Below the pieces are notes generated by a model. That model was given only the letters and a program-made list of their open reading frames with translations, searched no databases and was not told the DNA's origin. Positions 1 to 5,988 of a DNA stretch of 9,891 nucleotides are shown one piece after another. The position numbers were made by a program, and so were the translations under genes. How positions within the stretch are numbered: position 1 is the first letter of the stretch; the number at the start of each line of letters is the position of its first letter. The DNA is from Planctomycetaceae bacterium (GTDB taxonomy: Bacteria; Planctomycetota; Planctomycetia; Planctomycetales; Planctomycetaceae), in the NCBI GenBank assembly GCA_020426125.1, contig JAGQQQ010000630.1:1-9891 (forward strand). The letters are read 5' to 3'.

Positions 1-129
1 AGGGGGGCGGAGGACTGCGAGCTATTTCCGGGGGCGATGAGCGAAATTTTTTTGCCGGACCTCGAAGGCGTGCTCATCCGTGCCTTCGATGAGGGGGACG
101 ATATGCCTTTCCAGAGAATGGGTCAATAG
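1..129 (+). CDS. 3' end of an unrecognised protein gene (5' truncated by window edge)
   Basis: Frame 1 stays open from the first base to a TAG at 127-129, giving 42 residues. The peptide is acidic (many Asp and Glu, for example the DEGDD stretch near residues 30-34) and has a plausible mix of hydrophobic and charged residues, which favours coding. The sequence around residues 9-27 (FPG...FLPDLEGVL) vaguely recalls C-termini of Uma2-type nucleases, but this is too weak to name the gene. A second plus-strand frame (80-346) overlaps it and has no recognisable protein features. The segment is too short for a firm judgement; what supports it is that it runs in from the window edge. Confidence 0.45.
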   Translation, partial: RGAEDCELFPGAMSEIFLPDLEGVLIRAFDEGDDMPFQRMGQ

Positions 130-309
130 GGGTTTGTCTGATGCGAATGTGAACACCGGAATGCGTGTTTTGAGTCCGTTCTGGTGGACTCTTGATAAAC
201 ATAAACCACTTCCTGGTAGTCGGATAGGTCATTCAGCATATCTTGCCATTGGAAGTTCTCGATTCGTTCACGTGGTGTCGCGCACATCGAATTTTTCCGT
301 TTCCCTTGG

Positions 310-327
310 AAAGGTTATCACCTTTTT
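310..327 (+). terminator. Weak hairpin plus T-run, possible terminator of the left-edge gene
   Basis: The arms at 310-315 and 320-325 pair perfectly (AAAGGT/ACCTTT) around a TATC loop, and five Ts fill 323-327. The stem has only two G-C pairs, so it would be a poor terminator alone, and it lies 180 bp after the stop codon at 129. Position and shape are seen; function is a guess. Confidence 0.2.
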
Positions 328-407
328 GAGAATTGTTGCCGGGTGATGCATCCGGATGGCACGCAACGAGAGAAGGCATGCCTCACGCGGAAGGGAGCCG
401 CCGATTT

Positions 408-424
408 GTCCGAACCCTTCGGAC
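408..424 (-). terminator. Stem-loop downstream of the SDR gene, possible terminator
   Basis: The arms GTCCGAA (408-414) and TTCGGAC (418-424) are perfect complements around a 3-nt loop. Read on the minus strand, the hairpin starts 43 nt after the SDR stop codon (468-470), where a 3' end would be expected. No U-run follows on the minus strand, so it may be a terminator lacking U, an RNA 3'-end stabiliser, or chance. Confidence 0.35.
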
Positions 425-467
425 CAATCTGAATCGTCTCTCAGCAAATTCTGATTTCCGCCTTGTC

Positions 468-1448
468 TCAACTCTTGTGAGCGATTTGCTCCCGTTTCCA
501 GGCGATGATGTCATCCAATATTTCTCCAAGTGTCCGGTTTGGTTTCCGACCGAGAACCGACTCCAAACGGGAGACATCCGGGACTCGTCGGCGGACATCC
601 TCGAAGTCCTGTCCGTAGGCTTGTTGATAGCTCAAAAAGTCCATTCGGATCGTTGGGTCGACTTTCGCGATAATCTCTCTGGCAAGCCGTTCGATTGTCA
701 CGTCCTGATCGCTGCCGATATTGAATATCCCTCCGACAGCCGCATCGTTTTCGGTGAGCCCGATGACGGCATCAACGACCTCGGAAACATGAGCGAAGCA
801 CCGGACCTGTTGGCCATCGTCGTAGACCACCAGTGGTCCCCCAGCCAGGGCCTGTTCGACAAACCGCGGAATGACCATCCCGTAATTTCCAACCTGTCGG
901 GGGCCGACAACATTGAAGAAGCGGCCGATCACGACTGGGAGGCGATACTTTGAGTGATATGCCAGCGCCAGGAATTCGTCGATCGCTTTGGAACAGCCGT
1001 AGGCCCAACGTGGACGGGATGTCGGTCCGAAATGGAGGTCTTCCTCCTCATTCCAGCATTCGTTTGGGTTCTTCCCATAGACTTCACTTGTGCTGGCCAG
1101 GAAGAAGCGGCATCCACTCTGCGCCGCAAGTCGGAGAAGCCATTCCGTGGGGTAGATATTGGTCTCAATGGTCCGAACTGGATCGTCAGCGACGAGTTTC
1201 ACTCCAACAGCAGCCGCCAAGTGATACACGACATCGACTCCGCATATCACATCGGCAAGCAACATCTGGTCAGTAATGGAGCCATGAACAACCTTCAGAT
1301 CAGGGCGATGGGCCACCGACGACAAATTCTCCGCTCTCCCTGTCGACAAGTCGTCCAGAACGGTCACGCGATGGCCATTTTGCAGGAGTTGTTCCGTCAG
1401 ATGGCTTCCGATGAAGCCGGCCCCACCCGTTACGAGACAGTGCGACAT
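468..1448 (-). CDS. Extended-SDR nucleotide-sugar decarboxylase/epimerase-like protein
   Basis: Predicted cytoplasmic enzyme of 326 aa that should bind NAD(P) and act on a nucleotide-activated sugar for envelope or exopolysaccharide synthesis. The Rossmann glycine motif TGGAGFIGS is at residues 7-15. STSEVYG at 119-125 and the YxxxK pair Tyr150/Lys154 are intact, and RFFNVVGPRQ is at 176-185. Ser121-Glu122 and an arginine cluster near 286-288 match the catalytic Ser-Glu...Arg pattern of UDP-glucuronate decarboxylases and the ArnA C-terminal domain. 4,6-dehydratases usually have Asp-Glu there. UDP-sugar 4-epimerase remains possible, since homologues are annotated variously. The frame extends upstream to 1622, but I start at 1448 because the Rossmann strand begins at residue 2, as is normal for the family, and a good ribosome-binding site precedes it. 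The extra 58 residues show no family features. The nearest same-strand gene is 306 bp upstream, so it probably has its own promoter. Confidence 0.88.
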   Translation of the reverse strand: MSHCLVTGGAGFIGSHLTEQLLQNGHRVTVLDDLSTGRAENLSSVAHRPDLKVVHGSITDQMLLADVICGVDVVYHLAAAVGVKLVADDPVRTIETNIYPTEWLLRLAAQSGCRFFLASTSEVYGKNPNECWNEEEDLHFGPTSRPRWAYGCSKAIDEFLALAYHSKYRLPVVIGRFFNVVGPRQVGNYGMVIPRFVEQALAGGPLVVYDDGQQVRCFAHVSEVVDAVIGLTENDAAVGGIFNIGSDQDVTIERLAREIIAKVDPTIRMDFLSYQQAYGQDFEDVRRRVPDVSRLESVLGRKPNRTLGEILDDIIAWKREQIAHKS

Positions 1449-1453
1449 GAGTT

Positions 1454-1458
1454 TCCTC
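1454..1458 (-). promoter_or_regulatory. Ribosome-binding site fixing the SDR start
   Basis: On the minus strand GAGGA lies 5 nt before the ATG at 1448-1446. It is one of the clearer Shine-Dalgarno sites in the window and supports the short start over the longer upstream frame. Confidence 0.55.
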
Positions 1459-1641
1459 GCTGGAAAAACCCTTATCGTGACAGTCCCAGACAATTGCGTC
1501 CACTCGACTACGCTGCCAGAATTCAAAATTTGTTCTGCGAGGGAACTCGAACGGGATCGGGGCACAGCGGCATTTGCCAGAATCCGGAAGACGTCTGTCA
1601 GTTCGTGGGATGACGCCTCCAACTGTTCGGATTTTCACGAG

Positions 1642-1680
1642 CCATCGACCGGGATTGAAATCCGTAATTCCATCGACCGG
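1642..1680. repeat. Two direct copies of an 11-mer (CCATCGACCGG), possible operator pair
   Basis: The copies at 1642-1652 and 1670-1680 are identical and 28 bp apart start to start, close to but not exactly three helical turns. They lie about 195-230 bp upstream of the SDR start on the minus strand and about 75-110 bp after the DUF393 stop. A paired transcription-factor site is possible; chance is also plausible for an 11-mer found twice. Confidence 0.3.
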
Positions 1681-1754
1681 TTTCCAGTGAGTGAATATCT
1701 GACGGGGCTGAGAGATTTCCAGCACCACCGTTCCCGCTAACGCAAAACACGACG

Positions 1755-2216
1755 TTACTCCAGCATTCTCTCGGCCTCACCCGGCTTCGGCATTCGGCAG
1801 GTTTCCTGCTTCCCGAACAGCCGATAACGGAAGTTTGCGACAAGCTTGTAGCCGAAGTCTCGGAGCGGTTTAGGGATCATCCACATGAGTCCACCAAGAA
1901 GCGCCCAGACCCCGCCCAGCTCGAGAAAGATCCGAACAACGGCCGAAGAGCGCCGCCATTGACGATCTCCCTTCATGAAGACGACAGAATGCAAGTTGTG
2001 AGTATCGGCGGGATCGAGCAGCATTGCCGCAGTCTCTCCCTGAAGTGGGGCGAATCTCAACCGCTGGCGGGAATCCCGGTCCAACAGAAAGTTCACGAAT
2101 CCATTGCACAACCCGCAAACCCCATCGAAGAACACGATCGTTGCTTCGCGAAGTTCTTCGTTCTGGTTCCCCGATTCGGAAGATTTCGATTCGACAGGAG
2201 TTTCGGTTGTTGACAT
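1755..2216 (-). CDS. DCC-family (DUF393) thiol-disulfide oxidoreductase-like protein
   Basis: Protein of 153 aa of the DUF393/DCC family, named after its Asp-Cys-Cys signature. The signature is here as DGVCGLC at residues 31-37 (Asp31, Cys34, Cys37), a thioredoxin-like CxxC placed right after the first strand (ATIVFFDG). Other family landmarks follow: FAPLQG at 55-60, the SSAVVRIFLELGG helix at 90-102, a hydrophobic stretch around 103-115, and RYRLFGK at 130-136 leading to a third Cys at 140. Members are predicted redox proteins, but the reaction and partner are generally unknown. The first 25 residues are Ser/Thr/Glu-rich and probably disordered. I chose the ATG at 2216; a TTG at 2228 would add four residues. 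Neither has a clear Shine-Dalgarno site. The gene diverges from the vWA gene. Confidence 0.88.
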   Translation of the reverse strand: MSTTETPVESKSSESGNQNEELREATIVFFDGVCGLCNGFVNFLLDRDSRQRLRFAPLQGETAAMLLDPADTHNLHSVVFMKGDRQWRRSSAVVRIFLELGGVWALLGGLMWMIPKPLRDFGYKLVANFRYRLFGKQETCRMPKPGEAERMLE

Positions 2217-2545
2217 GACGGCAACCAATTCGTTTTTTTGTCAGACAGGATCCATTTGCCGCGGAGTGAAGTTCCGCGGAGATGATCACACCATCTCATC
2301 GATTCACAAATGAGACCGAAGGACATCACAGATTTTAACACGAATTCGGGGCAACGCTTGGTTCGCGGAACGGTCTGTCGTGAAAAACGAGGGAATCGGA
2401 ACAAATTGACATTTCGGAAAACCCGGTGAAAAGGAAATTCGGTTTTGCGTTTGGGTTTCGCAACGGATAACGTGAAAAGGTCGCAATTCGGCTGGTTTTT
2501 CGTGCCGATGGAATCATCAGCCAGCAAACAGGTTGAGCGTACGGC
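2217..2545. other. Divergent intergenic region between DUF393 and vWA genes
   Basis: This 329-bp stretch must carry the promoters for both divergent genes. It contains the perfect inverted repeat at 2259-2279 and a run of seven Ts at 2233-2239. A lone TTGACA at 2406-2411 has no acceptable -10 at 16-18 bp. No small gene is supported; the minus-strand frames that cross it run into the neighbouring genes in the wrong frame. Confidence 0.5.
2259..2279. repeat. Perfect 7-bp inverted repeat in the DUF393 leader
   Basis: CCGCGGA (2259-2265) and TCCGCGG (2273-2279) are exact reverse complements around a 7-nt spacer. The repeat lies 43-63 bp upstream of the DUF393 start. It could be a regulator's binding site or an RNA hairpin in the 5' leader. 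It is not terminator-like, because no T-run follows on either strand. Confidence 0.4.
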
Positions 2546-3601
2546 ATGTCTCTTGACGCCTCGACATTTCGATCTTTCCCTACCCCCACGCAGGAGCAGG
2601 CCGCCGCGTCGATCTCCTCGCTGATTTTCCACGCATGCCTACTGGGGCTTTTCGCGCTGATCCTGCTACCCATTCGGCCAACCAGAAATGCTGGGTTTGC
2701 CACAATCGTCGAACAGACAGAGGTCGATACACACGTCACTCTGGACCAGATGCCGGTTGACCAAGTGTTAGGGAGTCAGCAGCCACGGTCTGGCGGAGCC
2801 ATCGCCGAGCGGATTGAGATGTCAATTTCGTCGGACCCAATGGACGCGACACCGCGAATCGCCCAAGCCGTTCCCCTAGCCATGAGTCCTACGGGAGTCG
2901 CCGCCGGAATATTGACGGAGAAAGTCGCGCTCCGTCCCAGTTTGGCGTCCGGCGGGGGCGGAGAGGGAACGGCGGGAACGGAAAACACGGGCATTGGGGC
3001 GTCTGGAAAAGGGGCCGGATGCTTCTTCGGGATCAACGCGGAGCAGGAAAGCGTTGTTTTCGTGGTTGATTGCTCAAAGAGCATGAATCATCCCTACCCT
3101 GGCGAGGCGAAGACGCGATTCGGGAGAGTCAAAGTCGAACTCGTCAGAACCATCGGCCAGATGACCGAAGCCAACAAATTCTTCATGGTCTTTTTCAATA
3201 CGCAGGCCCTTCCGATGCCGTCGGATCGGCTGGTTGAAGCGACACCGGGCATGCAGCAATTTTATCTTCGCTGGATGGCACAGTTCCGGGCCGAGGGGCG
3301 AACCGACCCGATGGACGCCCTGTTGCTTGCTTTGCGACTCAATCCCTCTGTCATTTACTTTCTGACCGACGGGGACTTCGATTACCGGGTCGTGCCGGCC
3401 GTGACAGCAGCGAACCGACGAGGGACCGTCATTCACACGATTGGGTTTGGCGACGATCGCGGAGAGAAGTTTCTCAGGGAGATTGCAACGAGGAATCGGG
3501 GGACCTACAAGTTTATTCCTGAAACTCTGGAAGAACCGATTCCCGAAAATCAGTCTGGGGATGCTGCGTATTCCTTGGTTGCTCCACTTGGCTCCAATTA
3601 G
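2546..3601 (+). CDS. Membrane-anchored von Willebrand factor A domain protein
   Basis: Protein of 351 aa with one N-terminal hydrophobic helix (about residues 24-43), a variable, probably extended region (44-135), a Gly-rich linker (136-158) and a C-terminal vWA domain (about 159-335). The domain opens with CFFGINAEQESVVFVVD. Its metal-ion-dependent adhesion site is complete: Asp175-x-Ser177-x-Ser179, Thr253 in GRTDP, and Asp275 in LTDGD, so Mg2+-dependent ligand binding is expected. The FFGI-x-A...VDxSxSM arrangement behind one helix is common in planctomycete vWA proteins, most of which have no known role. It could be a surface or periplasmic adhesion or scaffold protein. The start at 2546 places the helix near the N-terminus; there is no strong ribosome-binding site. 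A reductase gene begins 22 bp after its stop, which suggests cotranscription. Confidence 0.85.
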   Translation: MSLDASTFRSFPTPTQEQAAASISSLIFHACLLGLFALILLPIRPTRNAGFATIVEQTEVDTHVTLDQMPVDQVLGSQQPRSGGAIAERIEMSISSDPMDATPRIAQAVPLAMSPTGVAAGILTEKVALRPSLASGGGGEGTAGTENTGIGASGKGAGCFFGINAEQESVVFVVDCSKSMNHPYPGEAKTRFGRVKVELVRTIGQMTEANKFFMVFFNTQALPMPSDRLVEATPGMQQFYLRWMAQFRAEGRTDPMDALLLALRLNPSVIYFLTDGDFDYRVVPAVTAANRRGTVIHTIGFGDDRGEKFLREIATRNRGTYKFIPETLEEPIPENQSGDAAYSLVAPLGSN

Positions 3602-3623
3602 GTCGTTCGCCAAGAGATTGCCC

Positions 3624-4640
3624 ATGCCAAGCAGAACGTTTCGGTCATTTGTCGTTCACAGAGAGGCATCCGGGCAAGTGACAGGTGGTGTACAACCGCT
3701 TCCCTTTTCCGATCTTCCGGCCGGAAACGTCTTGATTCGTGTGCGATATTCTTCTCTCAACTACAAAGACGCGATGGCCGCGACCGGCCACCCTGGAATT
3801 ACGAAAAATTTTCCCCATGTTCCTGGAATTGATGCCGCGGGAACAGTCGTCGAAAGTGAGGACGCTCGATTCCAACCGGGCGACGAAGTCATTGCGACGG
3901 GGCACGAACTTGGCGTGGAACGCTGGGGAGGATGGGCGGAATTCGTCCGTGTACCTGGTGACTGGGTGGTCCCTCTTCCAGATGGGATAACACTTGAAGA
4001 GTCGATGGTTCTCGGCACTGCGGGATTCACGGCCGCCCAGAGCGTTCAGGCGCTCCTCGCACACGGGATCACCCCAGACCAGGGATCTGTCATTGTCAGC
4101 GGGGCCACGGGAGGTGTCGGCAGCGTCTCGGTGATGATTCTGGCGAAACTGGGTTTTGAAGTAACGGCGGTTTCGGGAAAGGCGGTGATGCATCCCTGGC
4201 TCAAGGAAATTGGCGCCCGTCATGTTGTGGGCCGGGAAGAATTGCAAGAAGAACAGCCTCGTCCGCTCTTGAAGGGGAAATATGCCGCGGGAATTGATAC
4301 CGTGGGAGGGCCAACGCTCACGACGATGTTGAAGAAGGTTTCCTATCGTGGGTGCGTGACTTGTTGCGGCGTTGCGGGGGGAGCCGAGATGAACGGAACT
4401 GTCTTCCCATTTATTCTCCGTGGGATCACACTCTCAGGAATTGACTCCGCCTGGTGCCCTGACGACCTCCGAGTGAACTACTGGAAACTTCTCGCATCTG
4501 AATGGAAACCCGATTCCTTGGCTTCTGTGAAAAGGCTCACGTCACTCGAAAGCATTGATCGTTACGTGGACGCCATCCTCCACGGCAAAAACGTTGGCCG
4601 CGTCGTGCTGGATTTGGGGGAGCGGACCTCACCTGAGTGA
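3624..4640 (+). CDS. acuI: YhdH/AcuI-family NADPH-dependent quinone/acryloyl-CoA reductase
   Basis: Zinc-independent medium-chain dehydrogenase/reductase of 338 aa, predicted cytoplasmic. The family (YhdH, YhfP, AcuI) reduces electrophilic alkenes; AcuI converts acryloyl-CoA to propionyl-CoA with NADPH. Family landmarks are in order: YSSLNYKDA at 42-50, FPHVPGIDAAGTV at 63-75, RWGGWAEFVRVPGDWVVPLP at 100-119, GTAGFTAAQ at 131-139, the nucleotide loop SGATGGVGSV at 159-168, DTVGG near 225-229, and the family-specific RGITLSGIDSAWCP at 266-279. The frame is open back to 3441 inside the vWA gene, but I start at 3624 because the first strand of the fold begins there and the upstream 61 residues overlap the vWA gene. 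The start is 22 bp after the vWA stop. Nothing nearby points to dimethylsulfoniopropionate metabolism, so the symbol marks the family and not a proven substrate. Confidence 0.87.
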   Translation: MPSRTFRSFVVHREASGQVTGGVQPLPFSDLPAGNVLIRVRYSSLNYKDAMAATGHPGITKNFPHVPGIDAAGTVVESEDARFQPGDEVIATGHELGVERWGGWAEFVRVPGDWVVPLPDGITLEESMVLGTAGFTAAQSVQALLAHGITPDQGSVIVSGATGGVGSVSVMILAKLGFEVTAVSGKAVMHPWLKEIGARHVVGREELQEEQPRPLLKGKYAAGIDTVGGPTLTTMLKKVSYRGCVTCCGVAGGAEMNGTVFPFILRGITLSGIDSAWCPDDLRVNYWKLLASEWKPDSLASVKRLTSLESIDRYVDAILHGKNVGRVVLDLGERTSPE

Positions 4641-4826
4641 ACCGGGATTCGTTTCGTCGTCGCGACGTGCGAACGTCCGGAAGGAAACGACTGCCGATTG
4701 GGATGCTTTTTGCCGTCAGTCTTCCGTAGGGGACTCAGGCCATTCCCGACGCTTGCCGTTCTCTTGAAACTCCCGACAATACGCGGAAGTGGTTCTTTCT
4801 CCCCCTTTTGCCTTGTGTCGAAGTCC
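4641..4826. other. Spacer between reductase and ribF with an imperfect hairpin
   Basis: This 186-bp spacer contains a 10-bp palindrome (CGTCGCGACG, 4658-4667). It is flanked by TTCG (4653-4656) and CGAA (4670-4673), which can form an imperfect stem 13 bp after the reductase stop. No T-run follows. The ribF promoter may lie here, but I cannot point to it. The ribF frame is open through most of the spacer without family features. Confidence 0.35.
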
Positions 4827-5768
4827 ATGAAACGGCTGACTGGCTTTCCCGAAACTGACGTCGACCAGGGTTGTGTTCTTTCCATCGGGAATTTCGATGG
4901 GATTCACCTGGGACATCAGGCCATTGTTACGGCGCTCGTCGAGGAATCGCAGAGACGTGGCGTACCGGCGACGGTGCTGACGTTCGAGCCGCACCCTGCC
5001 TCACTTTTGGCCCCGAGTCGCGTCCCTCCGCGGTTGACAACTGCGGACCAGAAGGCCGCCCTCCTCGCTGATCTAGGGGTCGATGTGCTCGTGGAGTATC
5101 CGACCGACTGGGAGCTTCTCAAACTGTCGCCGAGCGATTTTTTTGGGCAGATCGTCGTCCATCGATTCGGAGCCTTGGGCTTGGTGGAGGGGCCAAACTT
5201 CTACTTCGGCAGGGACCGGAAAGGGACGATCGACACGCTTCGCGAGTTCTGCATTCAAGAAGAACTGTCGTTTGAAGTCGTTGAGCCAATAGAAGTTTCT
5301 GGGGAAATGGTCTCATCCAGCCGGATTCGCGACTGCCTGAAGTCATCGCACGTGGCCAAGGCTGCCACGTTGTTGGGGCGACGCTATTTGATCGCCGGAA
5401 AAGTCGTTTCCGGTGCCCGGAGAGGACGGGAAATTCACTTTCCCACTGCGAATCTCGATGACATCGAGACACTACTCCCCGCCAATGGGGTTTACGCGGC
5501 GTGGTCGAGACGCATCCACGAACAAGCCTGTGACGAAAGCTATCGGACGGCGGTCAACATCGGCCCGAATCCGACGTTCGGAGAGAACTCGATCAAGGTC
5601 GAAGCCCATCTCCTCGATTTTGAAGGGAACTTATACGGAGACCTCCTCTCTCTGGAGTTCGTGGAACACATCCGCCCCATTCAAACCTTCGAGTCCGTTG
5701 ACGAATTGCGGCGACAGATTCCGAGAGATCTTGCAAGGTGCCGAAGTGTTTTGGAAACCTCAACCTGA
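4827..5768 (+). CDS. ribF: Bifunctional riboflavin kinase / FAD synthetase
   Basis: Cytoplasmic enzyme of 313 aa that makes FMN from riboflavin and ATP, then FAD from FMN and ATP. The N-terminal FAD synthetase domain (about 1-180) has the nucleotidyltransferase motif GNFDGIHLGH at 20-29, TFEPHP at 51-56, VEGPNFYFGRDRKG at 119-132 and SSSRIR at 162-167. The C-terminal riboflavin kinase domain has GKVVSGARRGREIHFPTANL at 190-209 with the conserved PTAN, NGVYA at 219-223, NIGPNPTFG at 243-251 and the likely catalytic Glu258 in EAHLLDF. Length and domain order are normal for bacterial RibF. I start at ATG 4827 because GCVLSIGNFDG then sits at its usual distance; 43 extra upstream residues are possible in frame but look non-coding. 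In many bacteria ribF neighbours truB or rpsO; here it does not. No FMN riboswitch was recognised upstream. Confidence 0.95.
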   Translation: MKRLTGFPETDVDQGCVLSIGNFDGIHLGHQAIVTALVEESQRRGVPATVLTFEPHPASLLAPSRVPPRLTTADQKAALLADLGVDVLVEYPTDWELLKLSPSDFFGQIVVHRFGALGLVEGPNFYFGRDRKGTIDTLREFCIQEELSFEVVEPIEVSGEMVSSSRIRDCLKSSHVAKAATLLGRRYLIAGKVVSGARRGREIHFPTANLDDIETLLPANGVYAAWSRRIHEQACDESYRTAVNIGPNPTFGENSIKVEAHLLDFEGNLYGDLLSLEFVEHIRPIQTFESVDELRRQIPRDLARCRSVLETST

Positions 5769-5911
5769 GTGGCCGATCATGTTTCACCCGTTTGAGATCG
5801 CCACGGCGCGCGATTTCTCTCGTGTTCTCTCAAATCCTCCGCGTGTTTGACCTCCGGGCAACGAACAAGGACAATCTCAATCTTTCCGCCGTCATGAGAG
5901 TTTTTCCACCT

Positions 5912-5924
5912 CGATCTGAGATCG
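5912..5924. promoter_or_regulatory. 13-bp palindrome upstream of the operon, possible operator
   Basis: CGATCT-G-AGATCG is a perfect 6+1+6 palindrome ending 64 bp before the sulfatase start. Its half-site recurs at 5793-5800 (TGAGATCG), and the GAGATC core recurs in reverse at 5968-5973. A single-nucleotide centre suits a DNA-bound dimer better than an RNA hairpin. Function is inferred from symmetry and position only. Confidence 0.3.
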
Positions 5925-5976
5925 TATCGAAAGGCAGTGTGGCTTTGCCGCTTTATTGACCTTTTGGGATCTCGCA

Positions 5977-5982
5977 GAAAGG
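5977..5982 (+). promoter_or_regulatory. Ribosome-binding site of the sulfatase gene
   Basis: GAAAGG lies 6 nt before the ATG at 5989 and selects this start over an in-frame upstream TTG at 5956. The ATG also gives a more typical signal-peptide N-terminus (MFHR followed by a hydrophobic stretch). Confidence 0.5.
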
Positions 5983-5988
5983 CCAACC

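Larger units (their letters stand above)
130..467. other. Gene-free spacer with several small inverted repeats
   Basis: No convincing gene lies in these 338 bases, which separate the convergent ends of the left-edge gene and the minus-strand SDR gene. It holds a 6-bp inverted repeat (172-177 with 186-191, 8-nt loop) 42 bp after the left-edge stop. A weak 6-bp hairpin (310-315 with 320-325) runs into five Ts on the plus strand. There is a perfect 10-bp palindrome at 349-358 and a stronger 7-bp hairpin at 408-424, listed separately. Several terminator-like hairpins fit a region between two converging transcripts, but none is a textbook intrinsic terminator. Confidence 0.5.
1449..1754. other. 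Spacer between the two minus-strand genes, with an 11-bp direct repeat
   Basis: These 306 bases probably hold the promoter and leader of the SDR gene, but I see no convincing -35/-10 pair. The sequence CCATCGACCGG occurs twice, at 1642-1652 and 1670-1680, with starts 28 bp apart. An imperfectly placed inverted repeat, GGATT/AATCC (1652-1663), lies just after the first copy. The open frames on both strands show no domain or composition that suggests a gene. Confidence 0.45.
5769..5988. other. Spacer upstream of the sulfatase operon
   Basis: This 220-bp stretch separates ribF from the three-gene operon and should carry its promoter. A 7-bp inverted repeat, TTTGAGA (5791-5797) with TCTCAAA (5828-5834), encloses an inner TCGC/GCGA pairing, which could form a branched 3' hairpin for the ribF transcript. 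The hexamer GAGATC occurs at 5794-5799 and within the palindrome at 5912-5924, and in reverse at 5968-5973. No clear -35/-10 pair is visible. Confidence 0.4.

Noticed and set aside
333..1613. Two long plus-strand open frames (333-953 and 954-1613) lying head to tail opposite the SDR gene
   Set aside because: They are antisense to a gene with clear Rossmann and YxxxK motifs, show no domain of their own, and their openness follows from the codon bias of the opposite strand.
1449..1622. A 58-residue N-terminal extension of the SDR protein
   Set aside because: The family starts with the Rossmann strand, a good ribosome-binding site precedes the ATG at 1448, and the extension has no recognisable feature.
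1411..1740. Plus-strand open frame crossing the SDR start and the spacer
   Set aside because: Half of it is antisense to the SDR gene, and the rest has no motif, start signal or recognisable fold.
2406..2411. Consensus-like -35 box TTGACA upstream of the vWA gene
   Set aside because: No acceptable -10 hexamer occurs 16-18 bp downstream, so it is not called a promoter.
3441..3623. A 61-residue N-terminal extension of the reductase inside the vWA gene
   Set aside because: It overlaps the conserved end of the vWA domain in another frame; the reductase fold begins at 3624.
4698..4826. A 43-residue N-terminal extension of RibF
   Set aside because: RibF proteins place GNFDG about 20 residues from the start, which is satisfied by the ATG at 4827.
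4641..4826. Possible FMN riboswitch ahead of ribF
   Set aside because: The spacer is short, and I could not find the conserved FMN-element blocks (such as AGGAUA-like or GAUUCGG-like segments) in order.
5956..5988. TTG start adding 11 residues to the sulfatase
   Set aside because: The ATG at 5989 has a GAAAGG site at good spacing and gives a normal signal-peptide N-terminus.
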